This document shows positions 6,062 through 10,459 of a DNA stretch of 10,459 nucleotides, in pieces. The translations under genes and the position numbers were made by a program. The stretch is from Bifidobacteriaceae bacterium. GTDB taxonomy: Bacteria > Actinomycetota > Actinomycetes > Actinomycetales > WQXJ01. The notes under the pieces were generated by a model. It saw nothing but the letters and a program-made list of their open reading frames with translations, was not told the DNA's origin and searched no databases. Every line of letters starts with the position of its first letter. The stretch's first letter is position 1. The stretch is taken from positions 1 to 10,459 of the forward strand of contig JAITIG010000178.1 of NCBI GenBank assembly GCA_031279575.1, given 5' to 3'.

Positions 6062-7450
6062 CTAGGCCACGCGGGAGGCTGGGGCGGCGGCTTCCACCAC
6101 CAGGAAGGCGGGCGGCTTGAGGCCGGCCTGGGCGAAGGCTTGGGCCACGGCCTCGGCCACGGCGGCGGGGGCGCCGGCGGGGGTCAGGGCGATGGCCGAG
6201 CCGCCGAACCCTCCCCCTGTCATGCGGGCGCCGAGGGCGCCCGCCCGGCGGGCCGCGTCCACCGCCAGGTCCAACTCCGGCGAGGAGACCTCGTAATCGT
6301 CCCGCAGCGAGGCGTGCGAGGCGTCCATCAGCGGGCCGGTCTGGGCCAGGCGGCCGGCCTTGAGGGCGTGGGCGAAGCGCCGGGTGCGGTCGATCTCGGT
6401 GACGATGTGCCGCACCCGGCGGGCGGCCACCGTCTCAGGTCCGCCCAAGCGGGCCAGGGCGGCGTCCAAGCAGGCGGGCGGCAGTTGGCCCAGGTTGTCC
6501 AAGCCGAGGATGCGGGCCGCCTCGGCGCAAGTCGCCCGCCGTTGGCCGTATTGGCCGTCCACCAGGGCGTGCTTTGCCCGCGTGTCGATCACCAGCAGCT
6601 CCAACCCGGCCCCGGCCAAGTCGAACGGCAGCGGCTCGGCCGCGCCGCTGGTTGAGTCGACCAGCAGGGCGTGGCCGGGCTGCGCCAGCAGGGCGGCGGC
6701 CTGGTCCATGCCGCCCGTCGGCGCCCCGGCGATCTCGTTTTCAGCTTGGACGCAGGCCTCGGCCAACCTCTGCCGGGTGGCCCGGCCCGGCTCCTGGCCG
6801 CCCCGCCCAACCCAATCGGCCGAACCGCCGGCCCCGGGGGCGGCGCCGGGCGGCGGGGAGGCGGCATCGGGCCGGGCGGCGGGCGACGGGGCGCGGACGG
6901 CGGCATCGGGCGGCGGGGGGGCGGCATCGGGCCCGGCGGCGGGGGACGGCCGGGCGGGGGCGGCATCGGGCGGCCGGGGGGTTAGGTTTAGGGCCGCCAG
7001 GGCGACGGCCGCCTCTAGCGCCGCCGATGACGAAAGGCCGGCCCCGAACGGCACGCAAGAGGTGATGTGGCCGGTCAGGGCGGGGGCGGGCAGGCCGCGC
7101 AGGCGCAGCGCCCAAAGCACGCCGAGGGCGTAGGAGCCCCAGCCGGGCACGGCGCCGGGCGCCACCGACGGCATCGGGAACTCGAACACGCCCGAGCCGA
7201 CCTCGCTGGAGGCGAGGCGGGCGATGTCGCCGCCGGGGGAGGGGCGGGCCGCGAAGTAGGTGCGGTGGGGCAGGGCGATGGGCAGCGACAGGCCGCCGTT
7301 GTAATCGGTGTGCTCGCCGATCAGGTTGACCCGGCCGGGCGCCGCCCACACCCCGGCCGCCTCGCCGCCGAACTGCCGGCGGAAACCCGCCCGCGCCCGC
7401 CGGGCGCCCTCGGCGGCGCTCCAAGCCGCCAAGAAACGGGGGGCGGTCAT
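6062..7450 (-). CDS. galK: Galactokinase with a Pro/Ala-rich insert
   Basis: Galactokinase phosphorylates alpha-D-galactose at O1 with ATP, the first committed step of the Leloir pathway. The GHMP-kinase signatures are intact: the galactokinase motif PGRVNLIGEHTDYNGG (38-53), ATP-binding PFGAGLSSSAALE (134-146), GAPTGGMDQ (242-250) with catalytic Asp249, and GARMTGGGFGG (407-417). At 462 aa it is longer than the usual 380-400. The excess lies at about residues 157-226, between the ATP loop and the AENEIAGAPTGG helix, where typical enzymes have about 15-20 residues. This stretch is almost only Pro, Ala, Arg, Asp, Ser and Gly and contains a 20-residue tandem repeat. The loop position suggests it is tolerated on the surface. 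The ATG (7450-7448) overlaps the galT stop (ATGA) and is preceded by GGAGG 7 nt upstream, which fixes the start. It is the last gene of the deoR-galT-galK operon. Confidence 0.95.
   Translation of the reverse strand: MTAPRFLAAWSAAEGARRARAGFRRQFGGEAAGVWAAPGRVNLIGEHTDYNGGLSLPIALPHRTYFAARPSPGGDIARLASSEVGSGVFEFPMPSVAPGAVPGWGSYALGVLWALRLRGLPAPALTGHITSCVPFGAGLSSSAALEAAVALAALNLTPRPPDAAPARPSPAAGPDAAPPPPDAAVRAPSPAARPDAASPPPGAAPGAGGSADWVGRGGQEPGRATRQRLAEACVQAENEIAGAPTGGMDQAAALLAQPGHALLVDSTSGAAEPLPFDLAGAGLELLVIDTRAKHALVDGQYGQRRATCAEAARILGLDNLGQLPPACLDAALARLGGPETVAARRVRHIVTEIDRTRRFAHALKAGRLAQTGPLMDASHASLRDDYEVSSPELDLAVDAARRAGALGARMTGGGFGGSAIALTPAGAPAAVAEAVAQAFAQAGLKPPAFLVVEAAAPASRVA
6861..6980. repeat. 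60-bp tandem duplication inside galK
   Basis: Positions 6861-6920 and 6921-6980 align without gaps, with about 8 mismatches in 60. Each copy contains GCGGCATCGGGC twice, 39 bp apart (6861, 6900, 6921, 6960). A partial third copy is visible at about 6841-6860. Sixty bases equal 20 codons, so the reading frame is kept. The units encode PDAA- and PSPAA-containing Pro/Ala segments. Confidence 0.85.
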
Positions 7451-8703
7451 GGCCCGGCCTCCGGGTCCGGGCTGGCGGGCGGGGCGGCGTCCTGGGCGGG
7501 GTCCGGCTCGGCGGCGGCCTCGGCCAGGGCGGCGCGCAGGCGGTGGGCGATCCGCTCCGGGGTGGTGTCGGAGATCCAGGCGCCCATGCCGGATTCGGAG
7601 CCGGCCAAGTATTTGAGCTTGCCCGGCGCCCGGCGGATCGAGAACAACTGCAGGTGGAGGCGGCAAAACTGGTGCGTAGAGGGGTCCGCGGGGGCCTGGT
7701 GCCAGCCGGCGATGTAAGGCAGCGGCAAGCCCCGGCCGGCGGCGTCGGTGAAAAAGCGGTCCAAACCGCGCAGCACCCTGGGGTAGAAGTGGGCCAGGTC
7801 GTCGCGCTCGGCGGGGCTGAGCGAGGGCAGGTCCAGCCGGTCCAGACGCGGCGCCAAATGCACCTCGACCGGCCAGCGGGCGGCGTAGGGCACGTAGGCC
7901 AGCCAGTGGGGCGATTCGGCCACCAGGCGCGGCCCGGCCGCCTCGGCCGCGACCAAGTCCGCCAGCAGATGCCGGCCGGTGGCCCGGTGGTAGGCGGCGG
8001 CCTGGCGGATCATGGCCGCGGTTTTGGGCGCGATGTTGGGGTAGCCGTAGATCTGGCCGTGCGGGTGGGGCAAGGTGACGCCGATCTCCGCCCCGCGGTT
8101 CTCAAACGGGAAGACCTGCGCCACCGCCTCGGTGGCGGCCAGCGCCTCGGTGCGGGCCGCCCAAGCCTCGATCACGGTGCGCACCCGCCTGGGGCCCAGG
8201 CGCGCCAGCTGGCCGTGGTGGTCGGAGGAGAAGCAGATCACCTCGCAGCGCCCGGCGGCGGGCCGGGCCCGCCACAGCGGCTGGCCGGCCGGCCCCAACT
8301 CGGCGGCCGGGTCCTGGCCGGGGGCGCGCCAATAGGAGGGGAAGCGGTTCTCGAACACCACCACGTCGTAGTCGGTGTCCGGGATCTCGCCGTCCTGGTA
8401 GGCGGCGCCGGCCTGGGCCGGGCACAGCGGGCAGGCCTCGGCGGCCGGCTGGAAGGTGCGGTCCATGCGGTGGGACGCCATCGGCACCCATTCGCCGGTC
8501 AGCTGGTCGAGGCGCATCTGCGGGCCGCTGGGCTGGACCAGGCGGCCGGTGGCCGGGTCGGGGAACGGGGCGGTGCGGTCCGCCAGCGGGCGCGGGTCGT
8601 CCAGGCGGCGGGTGCGGGCGCCTGAGGCGTACTCGGGGGAGTCGTCGAAGTAGAACAGGTCGCGTCCGTCCGCCAGGCGGGTGGGTGTGACGCGGATGGT
8701 CAT
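7447..8703 (-). CDS. galT: Galactose-1-phosphate uridylyltransferase
   Basis: GalT swaps galactose-1-phosphate and UDP-glucose to give UDP-galactose and glucose-1-phosphate through a uridylylated histidine. The 418-aa sequence has the class I GalT signatures: ADGRDLFYFDD (11-21), SGPQMRLDQLTGEWV (59-73), the metal-binding CPLCP (Cys91, Cys94), FENRFPSYW (117-125), and the active-site motif GVTLPHPHGQIYGYPN (208-223), where His215 is the nucleophile. Downstream, WPVEVHLAPR (277-286) and the HQFCRLHLQLFSIRR-type segment (344-358) also match. The last 23 residues or so (from about 396) are a Pro/Ala/Glu/Asp tail not expected in the family, reminiscent of the galK insert. The ATG overlaps the stop of the DeoR-type gene (ATGA), and its own stop overlaps galK's ATG, so the three genes are probably translated in a coupled way. 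Upstream Shine-Dalgarno is weak (GCGAGA). Confidence 0.95.
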   Translation of the reverse strand: MTIRVTPTRLADGRDLFYFDDSPEYASGARTRRLDDPRPLADRTAPFPDPATGRLVQPSGPQMRLDQLTGEWVPMASHRMDRTFQPAAEACPLCPAQAGAAYQDGEIPDTDYDVVVFENRFPSYWRAPGQDPAAELGPAGQPLWRARPAAGRCEVICFSSDHHGQLARLGPRRVRTVIEAWAARTEALAATEAVAQVFPFENRGAEIGVTLPHPHGQIYGYPNIAPKTAAMIRQAAAYHRATGRHLLADLVAAEAAGPRLVAESPHWLAYVPYAARWPVEVHLAPRLDRLDLPSLSPAERDDLAHFYPRVLRGLDRFFTDAAGRGLPLPYIAGWHQAPADPSTHQFCRLHLQLFSIRRAPGKLKYLAGSESGMGAWISDTTPERIAHRLRAALAEAAAEPDPAQDAAPPASPDPEAGP

Positions 8704-9527
8704 GGGAGTCTCGCAATCGTCAAATCGATCTGCCGGCGTTGGAGGGCTTGGGCGGCCTCGGGTGGCGGCGCGGCGTCGGTCACCAGGCGCGCCACCTGGT
8801 CGAGCGGGGCGATCTGGGCCAGGGCGGCGATGCCCCATTTGGAGCAGTCGGCGGTCACAACGGTGGTTTGGGCGGCCGCCATCAAAGCCCGGTTGGTGGC
8901 CGCCTCGGCCACGTTTGGCGTGGTCAGGCCCGCTTCCACGTCCAGGCCGTGGACGCCCAGGAAGAGCCAGTCGAGGCTGAGGCGGCCAAGGGCCAGGTCC
9001 GCCAGCGGGCCCACCAGCGCGCGCGATGGCGTCAGCGTCCCGCCTGTCATGATGACCTGGACCGGGCCGGTGGCCGGCCGGGGCGCCGGGTCGGCTGGGT
9101 CCGCCGCCGCCGCCTCGGCCAGGGCGGCGGCGGCCGGCACCGAGTTGGTGACCACGGTGATGCGGTCCCGGGCCGGGCGGCGCGCCAGCTCGACCGCCAC
9201 CCAGTAGCTGGTGGTGCCGGCCGAGATGCCGACCGCCTGGCCGCTTTGGACCAGCTTTGCGGCCGCCCGGCCGATGGCTTGCTTGGCCGCCTGGTTGGCG
9301 GCGGCTTTGGCGGCGAAGCCGGGCTCTTGGGCGGCGCCGGCCGGCAGGCAGGCGCCGCCGTGGACCTTGCGGCACAGCCCTTGGGCGGCCAGTTGGTCGA
9401 TGTCGCGCCGCACCGTCATCTCGCTGGCGGCTAGATCGGCGGCCAGGCGCGAGACGCGCACGGCGCCTTGGGCGCGCAGTTGCTCCAGGATGAGGCTTTG
9501 GCGTTGTTCCGCCAGCATTGCCGCCAT
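8700..9527 (-). CDS. DeoR-family transcriptional regulator of the gal operon
   Basis: This 275-aa repressor has the DeoR layout. An N-terminal winged HTH spans about residues 5-58, with recognition region SEMTVRRDIDQLAAQG (35-50) and wing VHGG. The C-terminal sugar-phosphate sensor (DeoRC) follows, with ISAGTTSYWVA (101-111), TNSVPAA (127-133), GGTLTPSRALVGP (162-174), GVHGLDVEAGLTTPN (191-205) and ADCSKWG (226-232). Family members sense a phosphorylated sugar intermediate and bind repeated operators at their own promoter. As first gene of the operon it probably represses itself, galT and galK; galactose-1-phosphate is a natural guess for the inducer, but not shown. The start ATG 9527-9525 is chosen because the HTH begins right after it and a -10-like TATCCT lies 6 nt upstream (leaderless). 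A longer frame begins upstream but would run through that promoter. A second ATG three codons in is also possible. Confidence 0.93.
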   Translation of the reverse strand: MAAMLAEQRQSLILEQLRAQGAVRVSRLAADLAASEMTVRRDIDQLAAQGLCRKVHGGACLPAGAAQEPGFAAKAAANQAAKQAIGRAAAKLVQSGQAVGISAGTTSYWVAVELARRPARDRITVVTNSVPAAAALAEAAAADPADPAPRPATGPVQVIMTGGTLTPSRALVGPLADLALGRLSLDWLFLGVHGLDVEAGLTTPNVAEAATNRALMAAAQTTVVTADCSKWGIAALAQIAPLDQVARLVTDAAPPPEAAQALQRRQIDLTIARLP

Positions 9528-9533
9528 GCCCCG

Positions 9534-9570
9534 AGGATACACCAGAAACCACCAAAACCGCACATAACCG
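9534..9570 (-). promoter_or_regulatory. Leaderless gal-operon promoter with candidate DeoR-type operator
   Basis: On the minus strand TATCCT (9539-9534) precedes the regulator ATG by six bases, fitting a TANNNT -10 box of a leaderless mRNA. Immediately upstream are three imperfect direct repeats, seen on the plus strand as CACCAGAAAC (9540-9549), CACCAAAACCG (9550-9560) and CACATAACCG (9561-9570), spaced 10-11 bp, about one helical turn. This AT-richer island stands out from its surroundings. DeoR/GlpR-type repressors commonly bind such short repeats in the -35 to -10 region. No canonical -35 hexamer is seen. Function is inferred from position. Confidence 0.5.
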
Positions 9571-9846
9571 AACTGTGCCGCCATGTCTCCGGCGTCACCG
9601 CCGCACGATGCCGCCCGGCCGCCCAGCACCCCGGCGTCCGCTTCCGGCGCCAAGCCCGGGTGCGGTTGCGCGGACCGGCCCCGGTGGGCGGCGCCGTTTG
9701 GGCGCCGCGTTGGCCTTTCGCCGCGCGATGCCGCTTGGCCGCCCAGCGACGGGTGGTCGGCATCGAGGCCAAAGCCTCCGCGACCGCGGCGTCCCCGCCC
9801 GCCGCCACGCCTGCCGCCACGCCTGCCGCGACCGCTGCCGCGACCG
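9571..9846. other. Repeat-rich noncoding stretch between the gal operon and tRNA-Gln
   Basis: No gene is supported here; the long open frames on both strands are low-complexity Ala/Arg/Pro and run through the tRNA or promoter. It contains a 26-bp near-repeat at 9602-9627 and 9722-9747, exactly 120 bp apart with 3 mismatches (shared GATGCCGC and GGCCGCCCAGC). It also contains a hairpin at 9688-9708 and 12-bp tandem repeats at 9801-9848. Confidence 0.6.
9688..9708. terminator. Perfect GC hairpin, possible terminator
   Basis: GCGGCGCC, loop GTTTG, GGCGCCGC: an 8-bp perfect stem in the gap downstream of tRNA-Gln and upstream of the gal operon promoter. There is no T-run on either side. It could be an intrinsic-like terminator for the minus-strand tRNA transcript, or simply a GC-rich palindrome. 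Confidence 0.3.
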
Positions 9847-9848
9847 CT
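9801..9848. repeat. Four 12-bp tandem units (2 + 2) abutting tRNA-Gln 3' end
   Basis: GCCGCCACGCCT occurs twice (9801-9824), then GCCGCGACCGCT twice (9825-9848), without gaps. The two types differ at 3 of 12 positions. The last unit overlaps the terminal two bases of the tRNA gene. Confidence 0.85.
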
Positions 9849-9918
9849 CCGCCCCCAGGACTCGAACCTAGACTAAGGGCACCAAAAACCCCTGTGCTGC
9901 CGATTACACCAAGGCGGA
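9847..9918 (-). tRNA. tRNA-Gln(TTG)
   Basis: The minus strand folds as a 72-nt cloverleaf: acceptor TCCGCCT/GGGCGGA, D arm GTG-TAATCGGCAG-CAC, anticodon arm GGGGT-TTTTGGT-GCCCT with anticodon TTG (Gln, reads CAA), T arm CTAGG-TTCGAGT-CCTGG, and discriminator G. TGGTGTAAT and GTCTAGGTTCGAGTCCTGG are typical of bacterial tRNA-Gln. The anticodon stem is closed by a T-G pair at 31-39 and opened by a G-T pair at 27-43. No CCA is encoded; CGG follows, so CCA must be added enzymatically, unlike the tRNA-Ala of this window. Confidence 0.93.
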
Positions 9919-9929
9919 AAGCACCCCCT

Positions 9930-9957
9930 AGTCTGCCACGCCCAGGCCTGCGGCCAA
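9930..9957 (-). promoter_or_regulatory. Possible tRNA-Gln promoter
   Basis: On the minus strand TTGGCC (9957-9952) and CAGACT (9935-9930) are separated by 16 nt, and the tRNA 5' end lies 11 nt after the second box. The match to TTGACA/TAGACT-like actinobacterial promoters is partial. Confidence 0.35.
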
Positions 9958-10003
9958 ACCCGGTTCTTCTGTGGGGGGCGGGAAGGGGCGGGTCTGGGTC
10001 GCC

Positions 10004-10249
10004 GTGGCCCGGTCGGTCCAGCAGTGCCAGCAGTTGCGCTGGCTGGTGACGCTGCTGGCCTTCGACGCCAGGGTGCTCGATGTCGCCTTGGAGCTGGTTC
10101 GCGCGGACGATGCCGTGCGGGGGCGCGACGCGGTCCACGCCGCCACCGCCATCGCGCACGGCATCGGCCTGATTGCGAGCACGGATCCGGCCTTCGGCGC
10201 CGTCCCGGGCCTGACCCGGCTGACCCCGGCGCAAGCCCTCGCCAAGCTC
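10004..10249 (+). pseudogene. PIN-domain (VapC-like) toxin fragment
   Basis: In this frame the C-terminal half of a PIN-domain ribonuclease is readable: LRWLVTLLAFDARVLDVALE, then VRGRDAVHAATAIAHGIGL, ASTDPAFGAVPGLTRL and TPAQALAKL. VapC-type toxins cleave tRNA or rRNA using a cluster of acidic residues; here the Asp of RGRDAVHAA and that of STD match the last two. The N-terminal 40-50 residues with the first catalytic Asp (typically VDTSV-like) are missing: upstream of about 10004 the frame reads Gly/Arg-rich sequence with no start and ribosome-binding site. No natural stop follows TPAQALAKL; the frame stays open to the window end through unrelated sequence. It is therefore a remnant truncated at both ends. 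No antitoxin gene is visible. Confidence 0.68.
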
Positions 10250-10459
10250 AGCTGGCCGGTGGCCTTCAAGCTGGGACCCGGCGCGCCGCGCCGAGCCTGG
10301 CCGGCGTGGCGCGCCGGGCACAAAACTCCCAGGTGCCGCCCAACGCGAAGGTGTCAGAGGGGCGGGGGAGACTGTGCAGCGTGTCAGAACCAGGAGGCGG
10401 GAGGTACGCGCCGTTGGCCTACGCCACGGCGCCGAAGGCCGGATCCGTGCTCGCAATCA
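10170..10459. repeat. 34-bp perfect inverted repeat between the PIN fragments
   Basis: Positions 10170-10203 (beginning TGATTGCGAGCACGGATCC) are the exact reverse complement of 10426-10459, separated by 222 nt. Matching stops exactly at the inner boundary (next bases differ) and may continue beyond the window on the outer side. Inside the gap, GTGTCAGA occurs twice, 30 bp apart (10351, 10381). Confidence 0.9.
10419..10459 (-). pseudogene. Second PIN-domain fragment, inverted, cut by window edge
   Basis: On the minus strand the last 34 bases of the window encode IASTDPAFGAV, identical to the other PIN fragment, then A and a TAG stop (10421-10419). Compared with the first copy it loses the PGLTRLTPAQAL tail, so it appears truncated or diverged at its 3' end. 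The rest lies beyond the window; it may be the better preserved parent gene. Confidence 0.55.

Noticed and set aside
6861..6980. CRISPR-like array from the regular GCGGCATCGGGC spacing
   Set aside because: The units lie inside the galK frame, are multiples of three, have no unique spacers, and are explained by tandem duplication.
6140..8625. Several plus-strand frames opposite galK and galT
   Set aside because: Gly/Ala/Arg-rich shadows without motifs, while the minus strand encodes complete GalK and GalT signatures.
9468..10456. Long frames on both strands crossing 9570-10050
   Set aside because: They run through tRNA-Gln and the regulator's promoter, and consist of repeat-derived Ala/Pro/Arg sequence.

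Overview
The window looks like chromosomal DNA of a very GC-rich actinobacterium. Support comes from the codon choice, the GTG starts, the TANNNT boxes 6-7 nt upstream of start codons (leaderless style), and the family resemblances of GalT, GalK and the DeoR-type regulator. The genus cannot be named from the sequence alone.

It splits into two parts at a tRNA-Ala(GGC) gene on the minus strand (4980-5055). Left of its 3' end (1-4980) lies a mosaic of accessory DNA with lower GC: the start of a HigB-like toxin with its own palindromic operator/promoter (1-175), a short remnant of an IS256-family transposase (142-372), an ABC transporter made of a 10-helix FtsX-like permease (490-2670) and its ATPase (2667-3338), a broken small secreted-protein gene just upstream of the ATPase (3349-3762), an apparently empty stretch (3763-4208), an SSB-like gene lacking its 5' end (4209-4589) and a frameshifted gene of unknown function (4598-5009). 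This is what an eroded genomic island inserted at a tRNA 3' end would look like.

Right of the tRNA (5056-9527) the DNA is extremely GC-rich and orderly. A HAD-IIB phosphatase (5258-6049, plus strand) converges on a minus-strand operon deoR-galT-galK (9527 down to 6062). Consecutive operon genes overlap by the 4-nt ATGA, so they are probably translationally coupled. GalK phosphorylates galactose and GalT exchanges galactose-1-phosphate with UDP-glucose (Leloir pathway); the DeoR-type repressor is presumably their sugar-phosphate-responsive regulator. A three-copy direct repeat lies directly upstream of its probable leaderless promoter. GalK carries a roughly 65-residue Pro/Ala insert built from a 60-bp tandem duplication.

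The far right holds repeat-rich noncoding DNA (9571-9846), a tRNA-Gln(TTG) gene (9847-9918, minus) and two fragments of a PIN-domain (VapC-like) toxin gene in tail-to-tail inverted orientation, sharing a perfect 34-bp inverted repeat that runs off the window end. The most noteworthy points are the secreted-peptide plus ABC-transporter cassette with its signal peptide interrupted by a stop codon, the tRNA-Ala junction, the inverted PIN remnants, and the GalK insert.
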